Source: Selaginella moellendorffii
Taxonomy: Eukaryota > Streptophyta > Lycopodiopsida > Selaginellales > Selaginellaceae
Length of the DNA: 64,000 nt
Direction of reading: 5' to 3'
Assembly (NCBI RefSeq): GCF_000143415.4
Contig: NW_003314285.1
Coordinates: 1,415,729 to 1,479,728 of the forward strand
The position numbers were made by a program, and so were the translations under genes. Under the pieces are notes generated by a model that worked only from the letters and a program-made list of their open reading frames with translations, was not told the origin of the DNA and searched no databases. Positions 1 to 11,059 of the stretch are shown piece after piece (within the stretch, counting starts at the first letter, position 1; each line of letters begins with the position of its first letter).

Positions 1-208
1 CCATCTGAAAGCTGTTTTACAACAGAGTTCGTGCAGTTTATATACTATATTCTTTCACGGGACTCTTGTTTGCATGTTGCTGTCCAAGAAGGCTGCATGC
101 TCAAAGCCAAAGCAAAGGCTGCACAACATTTCCCGTCTACACAAGGAGTTTCTTCTCCTCTTGGTAGCAGTCGATTATAGCAAGGGAGAGAAGTTTCAGA
201 GCTGTGCA

Positions 209-891
209 ATGGCTGCATTGTTGAGATCCTTCGTTGTTCTCCTGGTATACAGATTAGCTCATTACTCCACTCCATTGATGTTTCTTCGGTCCATTCCCAG
301 TAATGAATTTTGTTGTTTTCTCGTAGCTTGTCGTCGTCGCGGTGGAAGCGCGCTCCTGGTCTCCGCTCTACGGCACCAACGCGGGTGTGGGATTCAACGA
401 CACGAGTTCTTCCTCGGCGATCAAAACGCTCACCGGAATCCGCGTACACTACGGCTGGGTGATCGACGGCATCCAGGGACAATACGCCACCGGCAGCTCT
501 TCAACCTGGATGCCTAACCACGGCACAACCACGCAATTCACAGAGGTCAGTGGCCCAAAAGAACCAAAATGAGCGTTTCTAATTTCAATCATTCCATTCC
601 ATGACGCAGATCCAACTCGCCTATCCGTCGGAGAGGTTCGTGCGCGCCACTGGCAAGTACGGGCCGTACAGCAGCGAGAAGAACCAGGGTGTCACGGTGA
701 CGGAGCTGTCGTTCGTCACGTACAACAACATCACCGGCACGAGCGTCACGTACGGCCCGTACGGCGGGCATGAGATGAGCAGCCAGACGAGCTTCCAGAC
801 GGCGGACGCGAGCGAGATCGTGGGCTTGTATGGATTCACCTCGGACTACATGCGCGGGATTGGTTTCGCGCTCGAGCCTGCCAAGAACTAG
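209..891 (+). CDS. Secreted jacalin-related lectin, copy 1
   Basis: Three exons, 209-244, 327-545 and 610-891, joined in phase 0 at GT..AG introns, give about 178 residues. The hydrophobic N-terminus (about 20 residues) is a signal peptide that is itself split by intron 1, so the first exon codes for only 12 residues. The rest is one jacalin-type beta-prism domain: a GIRVHYGWVIDGIQ strand, then VTELSFVTYNN, a YGPYGG loop and a C-terminal IVGLYGF...GIGFALEP. Such domains bind mannose or galactose glycans; the ligand here is unknown. A secreted, single-domain form suggests an apoplastic lectin. It is followed tail-to-tail by a PR-1 gene, and this pairing is kept in all three units. The family call rests on motif pattern, not on a search. 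Confidence 0.85.
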
Positions 892-1222
892 AAACTTGGA
901 TATAGATGATTAATCATCATACCATGAATCTATCTATCTACCAACCATTGCTAATTTACAGTTGAACTTGAGAATGTAGCCACTGTTTCAATAGTCTTGC
1001 GCCAATGACGCGTAGATGCGATAAATCCTCCTGAGCGAGGAGCACTTTGAGCTTGGAGCTCATAAAGTCAATGGAAGGCAAAAAAAAGTCCAAGAAAGTC
1101 TCTATTAGCTTTATTGACCTTGACAAATTGAGTTGAGTTGAGTGCAAGTCCGTTAATATTGTTACTACTGTTTATTACTTAATCTTTTAAGGTAACTTCC
1201 AGATATCAGTATGTATCAGATG

Positions 1223-1735
1223 TCAATATGGTTTCTGGCCTATATAATTTCCTGGCGGATCATAGTTGCAACTAACAAGGTAAGAATTCATACCATTGCA
1301 CTGGACATAAGCGCATCCAACTCGAACAGAGTTCTTCCACACAACCTGCGTGTAGTGTCCACAGACCTTCCCTGCCGCGCAAGTGTTTGACGCATAGTTG
1401 TAGTCGACTTGCTCGCTCACCCAGGCAGCCACAGCGTCAGTGGCGGGAGGAGCAGGCAAGCCGGGACTTCCCCACCACTTCCACAGATTCTCGCCATATC
1501 TCCCACCCGAGTGGATCAGCGCGCAGTTGTTTTGATCCCGGAGAGTTGCCGCCCAGCTTGATGCAAACGCGGCCACTGTATCGTCCCAAACCAGCCCCGA
1601 GACATTCACAGCCGACCGAGCTGCGTTGTGTGCGTCGACAAGATCAATCTGCTGGCTTGCTTGAAGAACAACCAAAGCATCACAAAAGAAGATCGCCAGA
1701 GTTGCAAAGAGGAGAGGAGAGCAAGGAGATTTCAT
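1223..1735 (-). CDS. PR-1 / CAP-superfamily secreted protein, copy 1
   Basis: Intronless, 170 residues. Residues 1-28 form a signal peptide. A complete CAP domain follows: His75, Glu82 and His127 of the CAP cavity, six cysteines (71, 119, 125, 141, 146, 156), CAP1 box [16 protein letters not shown] and CAP2 box [13 protein letters not shown]. Family members bind sterols and accumulate in the apoplast during defence. The C-terminus fits the CAPE rule CNYx.PxGNx5PY, so cleavage after Asp159 would free an 11-residue peptide [11 protein letters not shown]. It converges on the lectin gene upstream. It has the same length as the copies at 9554 and 17582 and is closer in sequence to the latter. Confidence 0.95.
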   Translation of the reverse strand: MKSPCSPLLFATLAIFFCDALVVLQASQQIDLVDAHNAARSAVNVSGLVWDDTVAAFASSWAATLRDQNNCALIHSGGRYGENLWKWWGSPGLPAPPATDAVAAWVSEQVDYNYASNTCAAGKVCGHYTQVVWKNSVRVGCAYVQCNGMNSYLVSCNYDPPGNYIGQKPY

Positions 1736-2518
1736 GTTGCTGGGGCGATGTTCACAATCAAGAGCAAACTCCTACGTTTATATGCAAAGTCGTTGTTCTG
1801 ATCGAGTTTTTCCACTTGTGGCGCCGACTTAGCGCTTGCGATTGTATACGATTTTTTGCTGTGACGGTGACCCATGAATCGAGTACGTTTTAGTTTGGTG
1901 CTCCATGACTTTAGCCGCCTCTCTTTCTTCCACTGCTCGAGGAGCTTCTCTTCCGGACACCCTCTGGATACAAATTCATGGATCTTTCTTTGGCAGTTTC
2001 CTCAAGCAACTTGAATCATCCACATGAATCCATTACCAACACTTCAGTGTTTGCGTGAACTAACTGTATCGCACACAAAGGATTCTATTTTGTATTCAAG
2101 GTGGTGGTGATGGTCTTTATCTTGGGATTAAAGACTGCAAAATAAGCATACAAACCATGACAGACAGCAGTTGGTCCTTGTCAGCGATTTAAACAGCGAA
2201 GCAAACATTCCAGGCTCAGTAATCTAGTCTAATCCTCGAAACCCAAGAAAAAAAACCCGTGCAATCGCAAATCTCTCACTTGCACATGTTCCAAGGTTTT
2301 TGACACACTATATTACACTGGTTGGTGTGCCAACATCGCCAACTTTGAGAGATTTTAAGACACCCCAAAAGAGCAAATCATTCTATCGTCTCTTTTGAAT
2401 TCATCTTCACTTGAGTGAATCTGAGAGAGAGGAAAGAGAAAAGTTACAGAATTGAAAGAAAATCTTATATAACACACCGGTGGGTAATCCTGTCTTCTAC
2501 TCCTAAAAAATCTCGTTG
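1736..2518. other. PR-1 upstream / intergenic segment
   Basis: Sequence between the PR-1 start codon and the OCTOPUS-like remnant. It is repeated in units 2 (about 10067-10850) and 3 (about 18095-18900), so it has the age of the array. Only weak features are visible, such as an A-rich run near 2250. No convincing gene is seen. Confidence 0.5.
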
Positions 2519-3186
2519 GTCATGTCCAGGGGTTCGATTCCCGGCGCCGACGCCCTCGGGAGGAGGTCGCGGGGTCGATTCCAGTGGGCGCGCCGGGAGA
2601 GTGAAGCTCTTCTTGATCACCCCGAGGAGACCGATCGGCTGCGCCACAGGCGATCGCGATCGGCGTGCGCGCCGCGGTGGTGGAAATCGTCGTTCCGGGC
2701 CCGGGAGGGAAGAAATTCGTCTCCACGGCGCCGTTGTGGCTGGATTTCTTCTTCCTCTTGCGCAGCCCAAAGAAGGAGGAGATCCAGGAGAGCTTGCCGC
2801 CGCCGCCGCTGTGGTGATGGGGATTCCTGGCGCCGCGATGATCCCTGTCGACGTGATGAGCCACGGGCGTGGCGGATGCCGATACCAGGGGACTGTGATA
2901 GGACCCGGCGGCATTTGCCTTGCAGTTCCGCGTGGAGAAGAATCCATCCGCTGGAAACCCTCCTTCCCCCCCATTTCTTGAATCGGGAGCGGCAAATCGA
3001 GCAAATGTTGGTGCTGGAGCTCCGCCGCGGCGGGTGCTGCTGCTGCCACTGCGAGAGAGGAATTCGGGAGCAGCGTGTGGCTGCTGGAAGAATCGCCCGA
3101 GAGAGAGAGCCGGAGGAGGCGATCCCGGAGGCACAAGTGACCGGCTGCCTCTTGCTGGGATGAACCAAGCACACGCCTGGATCCAT
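2519..3186 (-). pseudogene. OCTOPUS-like (DUF740) pseudogene, unit 1
   Basis: Truncated, frame-shifted copy of the intact gene at 19114-20418. The 3' third is missing: sequence matching 18900-19440 is deleted and the break is at 2519. Internal deletions remove the acidic segment and break the frame right after the N-terminal HPSKRQP motif. Recognisable parts are the basic RKRKKKSS patch and the HHVDRDHRG region. Long open frames on both strands here are an effect of high GC content, not a coding signal. Confidence 0.8.
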
Positions 3187-3399
3187 CGCCAAATCGATCT
3201 AGTAGCAGCTCGCGTTGGGAGGATACCACCGAAAAAATCCCGTCGACATGGCCCGCCCGCGTTGTCGGTGAGCGAATTGGGTGTGATCGATCTTGTTGCC
3301 AATCTTTGTCTCGGATCCAAATGGACAGCCATGGAGCGCACTTTTGGATGGCGCCACCACGAAGCTCGAGCCAAGCAGCGGACGTGAAGGAGAAGTGGA

Positions 3400-3840
3400 T
3401 GTATATCTGCATCCTGGCTAACCAAAGCCCAAGAACGTCAAGTTTCCGTTTCAAGTTGGAATTTTTGGTGACCATCCGACGGTTGCAGAGGTACTCTTGC
3501 TTTTCCCTTAACTTCGCTAATTTTCCGTCTACAGGATTTCAAGATCCCTGTCTGCAAGGGGGACATCATTGCTTTGGGAACTGATGGCCTTTTTGACAAT
3601 CTCTTCAATGACGACATAACCGAAGTTCTTAAAAATTCTCTTGGGTCCGACCAAGTCAACTTGAAGGTGAACTCTCGCTGTTGACGAATCTCAAGATCGC
3701 CAGGCAGCTGCAGCAGATCGTGTAGCTGGGGCGCAGGCCGAGCGTTTGGACAGCCCGTTTGCCAGGGCGGCTGCAAAGGCGAGAATGAATTGGAGCGGTG
3801 GAAAGCTAGATGATACCATGGCAGTTGTGGCGTTTGTGAC
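3400..3840 (+). pseudogene. PP2C phosphatase 3' fragment, unit 1
   Basis: Exon-like blocks encode the C-terminal part of a chloroplast/mitochondrial-type PP2C (Arabidopsis PP2C55/PP2C80 class). They read FPFQVGIFGDHPTVAE, then a block with VCKGDIIALGTDGLFDN, then AQAERLDSPFARAAAKAR and GGKLDDTMAVVAFV before a stop. The TDGLFDN and GGKLDDxxVVV motifs are the conserved metal-binding segments of the family. The N-terminal half (RGxxxFGVYDGHGG region) is absent, so this is a relic carried along by the segmental duplication. Intron remnants lie near 3492-3533 and 3667-3698. Confidence 0.7.
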
Positions 3841-3879
3841 GTGATATTAAGGGTAAACTTTTCAACCAGTTTTTGCGGA

Positions 3880-4073
3880 GGCCAGTGGAGCAGGGCAAGA
3901 AGGCATAATTTGGCTCACACCACTCCTCCTTGGCAGCTTTCCTGAGCCTCAACATGGACGGAAATCCCACTTTGTTGACTGATGATCTGCTATTGATGAG
4001 CTGAGCAGCTGATGCTGCCAACGAAGCATGCAAGCAGCATAAAGATCGGCAAGATGTAGCCTCTCATTCTCAT
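3880..4073 (-). pseudogene. NCL/NCX-type exchanger N-terminal exon, unit 1 (broken)
   Basis: On the minus strand, a start codon at 4073 opens a signal-peptide-like stretch (MRMRGYILPIFMLLACF). A 2-base deletion relative to unit 2 then shifts the frame. The other frame carries LRLRKAAKEEWCEPNYAFLPCST, close to the start of plant EF-hand Na+/Ca2+ exchanger-like (NCL) proteins, where a CxxxYGFLPC motif precedes the first membrane helix. No downstream transmembrane exons follow. The identification rests on this one motif, so it is tentative. Confidence 0.45.
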
Positions 4074-4109
4074 GATCAAAGGATCACCCCCTGGTTGATG
4101 GAAAAGGTA

Positions 4110-5130
4110 GAGTGTTAAGTCCAAAACATGGCATATGCATCAATTGTGTAAGATAAAGGGGAATTCATTTTTTATATGTTCTTTATTGATACACAATTAG
4201 AAGTATTATTAATAATGACTTTGAATAACATTTTCAACATTAATATCCAAAATGATGGGTATAAATTACTCCTAAAGCCAAAGACCAATCTTCCTTTCTC
4301 TTTTGGTGTTAACACTTTGCCAAAATACTTAATTATAGATAAAAGTAACCATGAAATTTATGAATGTATCAAATCATCATTATTGTATATTCAAATTGAG
4401 CGTATTTATCACAAAAAGGAGTTAGTTTCTTTTTTATTAAAGTATAGTAATGAGTAAATTGAGTAATACAAAACTCCTTGTAATCAAGAATCCTCAATGC
4501 AACACTATGTGTGGCATTACAAGTGGCTACAATTATTGCACAAAAAATAAGTTTTTCACAACACTAAATGCTATGGCATTGAAGAAAATGAACTTTGATA
4601 TCACATCATCTAAGTTTATGTTTCTTGCATCATCAAGTATTTTCCCAATGTTGCCATTTCACATTCACTTTCAGCCAATAAATGATCCCTCATAGCTTAT
4701 GAAGTATTCATAGGCTGAGATTAATTAACACTTTCGATACAAGCTCCAGAAGCAAATGCCCCATCAAAATGTTAACTCTCCATAAATTTGTTATAAAAAG
4801 TAAAGACAAAAGTGCATTTGTGATTTGCTCCACAAATATTCAATAAGTTTGATTTTGAATATAAAGAGGAATGTTTGAAACACTATATGTTTCAATATCA
4901 TGCCCAAGAATTTTAGCAAAATGTGTTAACTGCCATACATTTTTCCATAATAATTACATTTCTAATGCCTAAATCTTTTGCCAGAAGCATAAGGAATGAG
5001 TTTGGCAACATAGAACTATGCCCAATCAAGCACCATTGTTCAACTGTGTCAGAATCGCTCTCTAAAATCACTGGAATCATACTTTTCTATTTTAGGGCAA
5101 AATTACAGTTCATGTGAAGCCTTAGCAAGC
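4110..5130. other. AT-rich insertion specific to unit 1
   Basis: Unit 1 and unit 2 align up to the segment reading tggttgatggaaaaggta near 4110 and resume near 5310. The intervening sequence, about 70% A+T, is absent from units 2 and 3. It looks like the AT-rich repeat desert at 33.9-36.3 and 40-42 kb. Short open frames are present, but I recognise no protein domain, LTR or terminal inverted repeat. Confidence 0.6.
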
Positions 5131-5354
5131 TGCTCCACGCTCAATCTAAAGTGGGGCCGACCGACTGGAGAGTGTTATAGCCCTCTTGGTCGGATTCGAT
5201 GTAAACTTGCTGGGCTGGGCATTTGTGGATGGATGGATCGCTCCATAGCAGCAGGAGAACCAGCAAAGTGGTGGAGACGGATCGGGATTCTAGCTGAACG
5301 CGGTCGGGACCAACAATGCTAGATCTGCACCGACTCACCTCAGATTCTAGAAAT

Positions 5355-5639
5355 CTAGCAGCGTAGCGGCAATGCAACCTGCGCCATCAATCGATCTCCT
5401 CCACGGGCAAATATCTGATAAGTAGTGGAATATTCTGGTTCCCGTGAATCGTCTCGAGTGTGCCTCTTAATCGTGTCACTTGGAAACGAGCCCAGCTCAG
5501 AAGACACACAAATTTTTCTAGTTACGTGTTCGTCATCTGAAAAGAGGATTACAAGGACGACGAAAGCCAATATAATATACACTACACCCCTTTTCGTCCA
5601 ACTATGTACCTCACATACACACATGCTTTGTAAGTACAT
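5355..5639 (-). pseudogene. Possible membrane-anchor exon, unit 1
   Basis: A minus-strand frame carries one strong hydrophobic helix (GVVYIILAFVVLVILF). A polar tail with KICVSSELGSFPSDTI and EPEYSTTYQIFARGGD follows. Unit 2 has the same exon (13495-13776) with a slightly longer linker. Neither copy has a good ATG directly upstream, so it may be an internal exon of a lost gene. The conserved helix suggests a type II anchor. No family is recognised. Confidence 0.3.
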
Positions 5640-5833
5640 TTTTTAGAAGCTTTTCATCGACATCGAAGGGGCCTCCTCATATACATTGTCCTCAAAATAT
5701 GTAAAGGGAAGAAAAAAAACGAAGAAGAACGCTAATAGTAAGAGACCTGGTGTAAGCAAAAAGATGGATGCCCCCCTCCCTCCCCCTAAGTAGTGTTGTT
5801 GTTACATCGTCAATGTAGCGACTGTTTGACGAC

Positions 5834-6780
5834 ATGCCGCAGAGGGATTCGGTATCGCAGGCCGCCATGGTTGCAGCTTATGCCCAATGCGGGCATCTTG
5901 ATCTTGCGACGCGATTGTTACAGGAGATGCCTCGGCACAACCTTCTGTGTTTGAATGCAATCCTCTTGGCGACCGCTACCGAGGTCCGGATAAGCAGAGC
6001 AAGCCAGATCTTTGAGGAAATGCCCGAGCAAGACATCGTTTCTTGGAGCACCATGCTTTTGGCATATGCCCAGAACGGTCTCTTGGACGAAGCCAAGCAA
6101 ACTTTTGGACTGATGCCTTAGCNNNNNNNNNNNNNNNNNNNNNNNNNNNNNNNNNNNNNNNNNNNNNNNNNNNNNNNNNNNNNNNNNNNNNNNNNNNNNN
6201 NNNNNNNNNNNNNNNNNNNNNNGCAGCTGCGAGAGTCCAAGGTTTTGTTCGACGACATGCTGGAACGCGACGTGGTTCCGTGGACTGCGAGGTCACGTCA
6301 GGCATTCCGAAAGGCTGTTTGAGTCGCTTCCCGAACGGGACACCATCTGCTGGAGCGCTATGCTTGCCGCTCTTGTTCAAAACGGGCTCTACTTGGAAGC
6401 TTTTGTTGTTTTTGACGAGATGAAGATGGCGGGATCAATTGACAAGGTGTGTTTTGTATCGATCCTCATTGCGGAGGGAAGGTTTCCACTGCAAAATCGC
6501 TCTTCGTGTCGATGAGTCTTGATTTTGGGTTTCAACCGAGCAAGCAGCACTATTGCTGCATGATCGATGTCTTTGGGCGAGCCGGGCATTTAGAAAATGC
6601 GCAAGATCTTGTGGCTAACATGCCATATGTACCAGATTCGATTCAGTGGAGGTGCTTGTTTGGAGCAAGCCGAAGTAAAAATGATGCTCAACATGGAGCT
6701 TCGGTTGCTAGGGAAATAATCGGACTAGAAAAAGAACATTCTGCTTCATATGAGCTTTTTGCCAACTTGATAAGGTTGTA
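5834..6780 (+). pseudogene. PPR (PLS-class) pseudogene, unit 1
   Basis: Tandem pentatricopeptide repeats of about 31 residues are readable: VSQAAMVAAYAQCGHLDLA, then ILLATATEVRISRASQIFEEMPEQD and IVSWSTMLLAYAQNGLLDEAKQTF. A stop follows before an assembly gap (6123-6222). Further repeats continue in shifted frames, and a C-terminal part (CCMIDVFGRAGHLENAQDLVANMP) is the usual end of plant PPR proteins. A deletion of about 10 bases near 6472, relative to the inverted unit-2 segment, breaks the ACSQGGK repeat. The gap hides part of the damage. Confidence 0.8.
6123..6222. other. Assembly gap (100 N)
   Basis: Exactly 100 N, a placeholder length. From unit 2, about 80-100 bases of PPR sequence are expected here. 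Confidence 1.
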
Positions 6781-6925
6781 AATTTGCCCTTTAGTTTAAA
6801 TAAATTGTAAATCTATAACTTTTACATTTTATTGGTAATCTCGCCATACATTTTGTAAGTACCCCAAGAATAGGTGAATATAACAATGTTCTGTGTTTTC
6901 TGAAACAGGTTATTTGGAAAATATT

Positions 6926-8208
6926 ATGGCTGGTGTGAGAGCAATGGTGGATTTGGGTATAGATCATGTACCAAATGAATATTTGACATCCATATGCAAA
7001 GGCATAACTATCAAAGCTCCAAACAACCTCCCAATTATTGACTTAAGTGGCATAGATAGTGATGATTTGAAAAGAAAATCAGCAGCTGAAGAAATTCATC
7101 TAGCTTGCCAAAAATGGGGTTTTTTCCAAGTAAATAAATCTCTTCTGAAATACTTTGCAATTGTTTTAGTCAGGTCATTGGCCAAGACATTATCAAAATG
7201 GTTCATTACTTTTTTAACTTGCTTGCCAAGGAAATGATGGTTTACTATTCAATAGATATCTATAAGAGCTTCAAATTCTCCACAGGATCCACATCTTACC
7301 GATATCTCAAACCTAAAATACTAATCCAAAGTAAACCACAAAGAACATGTGGTAATGCGAAAAGCCAAAAACCATAAAAGAACAATTAACTATCATAAAA
7401 GATTATCAATTTTCATAGCAAATGCAAGTAAAAAGTTTTGAACCGACTATTTGTTCCAGCACTGTAGGCCAGCAGTTCACGAGGATGATGTACCAGAATG
7501 TATTCCAAATTACAAGTACAAACTTTCCTTTAACAGATCTCTTTTTTTTTTCTCTGTTTTAACACTATATATTAATTATAACAAAGGAAAATTACAAGCA
7601 ATTACGCCAAGGCTGTGGACAAACTTGCCAGAAAACTATTGCGAATTATTGCTCAAAACCTTGGTCTAGATTGGCAGATCCTGGAGAGACACTTGGATCC
7701 TCCCAAGCAAACCATGAAGATGACATATTATCCACAGTGTCCATGCCCTGATCAAGCAATTGGTATAGGTTGTCATGCTGATCCAGGAACCATAACGGTA
7801 TTACAACAAGAACTTGGAGTTGAGGGCCTTGAGGTTAACTACAATGGCCAATGGATTCCTGTGAAGCCAGTTGAAGGCGCATTAGTCATTAATGTAGCAG
7901 ACATGCTCCAGGTGAAATAATTTGATGACATTTTCTATGAGCTCTTAGTTTCCCTCTTACAGATACTAAGCAACAATAAATATAAGAGTACGGAGCATTG
8001 AGTTCTAGTGAACACTAAGAAGCCACGAGTTTCAATTGCTTCATTTTATGGTCCTACAGATGATAAACATATTGCCCCACTGGAGGAGTTGCTAGGTGAC
8101 AATCCTCCCATGTTCAAAGCATGCTTGTTCAGAGAGTACATGGACAGCTTCTACAAGAACCACCTTGGGACGCGAAACATTGAGACACTCAGAATCCTAA
8201 ACAACTGA
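6926..8208 (+). pseudogene. 2-oxoglutarate/Fe(II) dioxygenase pseudogene, unit 1
   Basis: Damaged copy of the intact gene at 15022-16209. Exon 1 (6926-7129), exon 3 (about 7599-7911) and exon 4 (about 7963-8208) are preserved, including the HxD iron ligands and the RVS 2-oxoglutarate motif. Exon 2 is ruined: the HGISNELM segment is deleted, about 125 bp of foreign AT-rich sequence (about 7296-7420) is inserted, and two in-frame stops follow (TGG to TGA near 7441, CAG to TAG near 7466). The intact outer exons imply recent decay. Confidence 0.85.
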
Positions 8209-8499
8209 TTATAGGAAACATATTGTCATGATAATACATTAATCCGATCCTAATATCATTAATACTACTAAGGCTGACATGACTGTGGCATTCCATCTGA
8301 AAGCTGTTTTACAACAGAGTTCGTGCAGTTCATATACCATATTCCTTCACGGGACTCTTGTTTGCATGTTTCTGTCCAAGAAGGCTGTATGATCATAGAC
8401 AAAGCAAAGGCTGCACAACATTTCCCGTCTACACAAGGAGTTTCTTCTTCTCTTGGTAGCAGTCGATTATAGCAAGGGAGAGAGTTTCAGAGCTGTGCA

Positions 8500-9182
8500 A
8501 TGGGTGCATTGTTGAGATCCTTCGTTGTTCTCCTGGTATACAGATTAGCTCATTACTCCACTCCATTGATGTTTCTTCGATCCATTCCCAGTGATGAATT
8601 TTGTTGTTTTCTCGTAGCTTGTCGTCGTCGCGGTGGAAGCGCGCTCCTGGTCTCCGCTCTACGGCACCAACGCGGGTGTGAGATTCAACGACACGAGTTC
8701 TTCCTCGGCGATCAAAACTCTCACCGGAATCCGCGTACGCTACGGCTGGGTGATCGACGGCATCCAGGGACAATACACCACCGGCAGCTCTTCAACCTGG
8801 ATGCCTAACCACGGCACAACCACGCAATTCACAGAGGTCAGTGGCCCAAAAGAACCAAAATGACCGTTTCTAATTTCAATCATTCCATTCCATGACGCAG
8901 ATCCAACTCGCCTATCCGTCGGAGAGGTTCGTGCGCGCCACTGGCAAGTACGGGCCGTACAGCAGCGAGAAGAACCAGGGTGTCACGGTGACGGAGCTGT
9001 CGTTCGTCACGTACAACAACATCACCGGCAAGAGCGTCACGTACGGCCCCTACGGCGGGCATGCGATGAGCGGCCAGAAGAGCTTCCAGACGCCGGACGC
9101 GAGCGAGATCGTGGGCTTGTATGGATTCACCTCGGACTACATGCGCGGGATTGGTTTCGCACTCGAGCCTACCAAGAACTAG
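8500..9182 (+). CDS. Secreted jacalin-related lectin, copy 2
   Basis: Exons 8500-8535, 8618-8836 and 8901-9182 have the same lengths and phases as copy 1, giving 178 residues. It carries the split signal peptide and the single jacalin beta-prism domain. Differences from copy 1 are mostly conservative: VGF to VRF, VHY to VRY, TSV to KSV, MSSQ to MSGQ, and a TKN tail. The YGPYGG loop and the C-terminal GIGFALEP strand are intact. Open reading and both introns are preserved, so it is probably functional. It again pairs tail-to-tail with a PR-1 gene (9554-10066). Confidence 0.85.
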
Positions 9183-9553
9183 AAACTTGGCATCATGCCA
9201 TGAATCTATCTATCTACCTACTGTTGTTGATCTACAGTTGAATTTGAGAATGTAACCTCTGTTTCATCAGTCTTGCGCCGATGACGCTCGTAGATGTAAT
9301 AAATCCTCCAAATACACTTTTGATAAAAAAAAGTCAGTGGAAGTCAAATAATGGTTACACTCTGGGAATTCGCTCGCCAGAGTTCCCACCGATACACCAC
9401 TTCGAGTCCAAAAGCCCATTCGTTCAATCCAGAGAGGATTATGACTGGATCAATATACCCCCCCCCTCCCGGATTGGTGGACTTACCATGTTATTGACCT
9501 TGACAAATTGTGTTATGAATTGAATATTTACTAATTCTTTCACATAAACCATG

Positions 9554-10066
9554 TCAATATGGTTTCTGGCCTATATAATTTCCTGGTGGATCATAGTTGC
9601 AACTAACAAGGTAAGCATTCATACCATTGCACTGGACATAAGCGCATCCAACTCGAACAGAGTTCTTCCACACAACCTGCGTGTAGTGTCCACAGACCTT
9701 CCCCGCCGCGCAAGTGTTTGACGCATAGTTGTAGTCGGCTCGCTCGTTCACCCAGGCAGCCACAGCGTCAGTGGCGGGAGGAGCAGGCAAGCCGGGACTT
9801 CCCCACCACTTCCACAGATTCTCGCCATATCTCCCACCCGAGTGGATCAGCGCGCAGTTGTTTTGATCCCGGAGAGTTGCCGCCCAGCTTGATGCAAACG
9901 CGGCCACTGTATCGTTCCAAACCAGCCCCGAGACATTCACAGCCGATCGAGCTGCGTTGTGTGCGTCGACAAGGTCACTCTGCTGGCTTGCTCGAAGAAC
10001 AACCAAAGCATCACAAAAGAAGATCGCCAGAGTTGCAACGAGGAGAGGAGAGAAGGGAGATTTCAT
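9554..10066 (-). CDS. PR-1 / CAP-superfamily secreted protein, copy 2
   Basis: Intronless, 170 residues, with the same signal peptide plus CAP domain architecture as copy 1. It retains His75, Glu82, His127, all six cysteines and the C-terminal [15 protein letters not shown]. It is the most divergent of the three: signal peptide [21 protein letters not shown], and WNDT and NERAD in place of WDDT and SEQVD. None of the changes touches the CAP cavity or the CAPE-type tail. Confidence 0.95.
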   Translation of the reverse strand: MKSPFSPLLVATLAIFFCDALVVLRASQQSDLVDAHNAARSAVNVSGLVWNDTVAAFASSWAATLRDQNNCALIHSGGRYGENLWKWWGSPGLPAPPATDAVAAWVNERADYNYASNTCAAGKVCGHYTQVVWKNSVRVGCAYVQCNGMNAYLVSCNYDPPGNYIGQKPY

Positions 10067-11059
10067 GTTGCTGGGGTGATGTTCACAATCAAGAGCAAAC
10101 TCTTACGTTTATATGCAAAGTCGTTGTTCTGATCGAGTTTTTCCACTTGTGGCGCCGACTTAGCGCCTGCGATTGTATACGATTTTTTGCTGCGACGGTG
10201 ACCCATGAATCGAGTACGTTTTAGTTTGGTGCTCCATGACTTTAGCCGCCTCTTTTTCTTCCACTGCTCGAGGAGCTTCTCTTCTGGACACCCTCTGGAT
10301 ACAAATTCATGGATCTTTCTTTGGTAGTTTCCTCAAGCAACTTGAATCCTCCACATGAATCCATTACCAGCACTTCAGTGTTTGCGTGAACTAACTGTCT
10401 CCCAAAAAATCTCACAAAGGATTCTATTTTGTATTCAAGGTGGTGGTGATGGTCTTTATCTTGGGATTAAAGACTGCAAAAATAAGCGACAGCAGTTGGT
10501 CCTTGTCAGCGATTTAAACAGTGAAGCAAACATTCCAGGCTCAGTAATCTAGTGTAATCCTCGAAACCAAAGAAAAAAAATCCGTGCAATCGCGAATCTC
10601 TCACTTGCACATGTTCCATCCACCCCAAAGGTTTATGACACATTATATACACTGGTTGGTGTGCCAACATCGCCAACTTTGAGAGATTTTAAGACACCCC
10701 AAAAGAGCAAATCACTCCATCGTCTCTTTTGAATGAGTGAATCCCAGAGAGAGGAAAGAGAGAAGTTACAGAATGTGAGAAAATCTTATATCACACACCG
10801 GTGGGTAGTCCTGGCTTGTACTCCACAAAAATCTCCTTAATGGGGCTCAATCTGTACAGCTTTGTTTTTGTTCTTCCATCATTAATCTCAAACTTTTCTC
10901 AAATCTCTTCCAGTGTGAAGCTTCACAAAACGAAAAAAAGAAGAATTACATTAGAGCCATCAATCCTAAATGCGAAGTAAGCCTCGACACGATTGATCCA
11001 AGTCACTGTTTGATCCGATCTCGCGTATTTTTTGCGTTTAATCTCAGCGTCCCTCCTCA

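Larger units (their letters stand above)
1..8290. repeat. Tandem array unit 1
   Basis: First copy of a segmental tandem repeat. The sequence at position 1 reappears almost unchanged at 8293 and, shortened, at 16283. Gene order is lectin (+), PR-1 (-), OCTOPUS-like pseudogene (-), PP2C fragment (+), exchanger fragment (-), membrane-protein exon (-), PPR pseudogene (+), dioxygenase pseudogene (+). It differs from unit 2 by a roughly 1-kb AT-rich insertion after 4110 and several deletions. The left end lies at or before the window edge. Confidence 0.9.

Noticed and set aside
1387-1893. 168-residue plus-strand frame opposite PR-1, repeated in all three units
   Set aside because: It is antisense to the well-supported PR-1 gene, has no domain, and is conserved only because PR-1 is.
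2465-3475. Very long frames on both strands over the OCTOPUS-like remnants (also 11196-12537 and 19207-19959)
   Set aside because: GC-rich sequence lacks stop codons by chance. Only the frame with DUF740 motifs at 19114-20418 is supported.
5976-6423. Frames reading through the run of N at 6123-6222
   Set aside because: The gap length is arbitrary, so any frame across it is meaningless.
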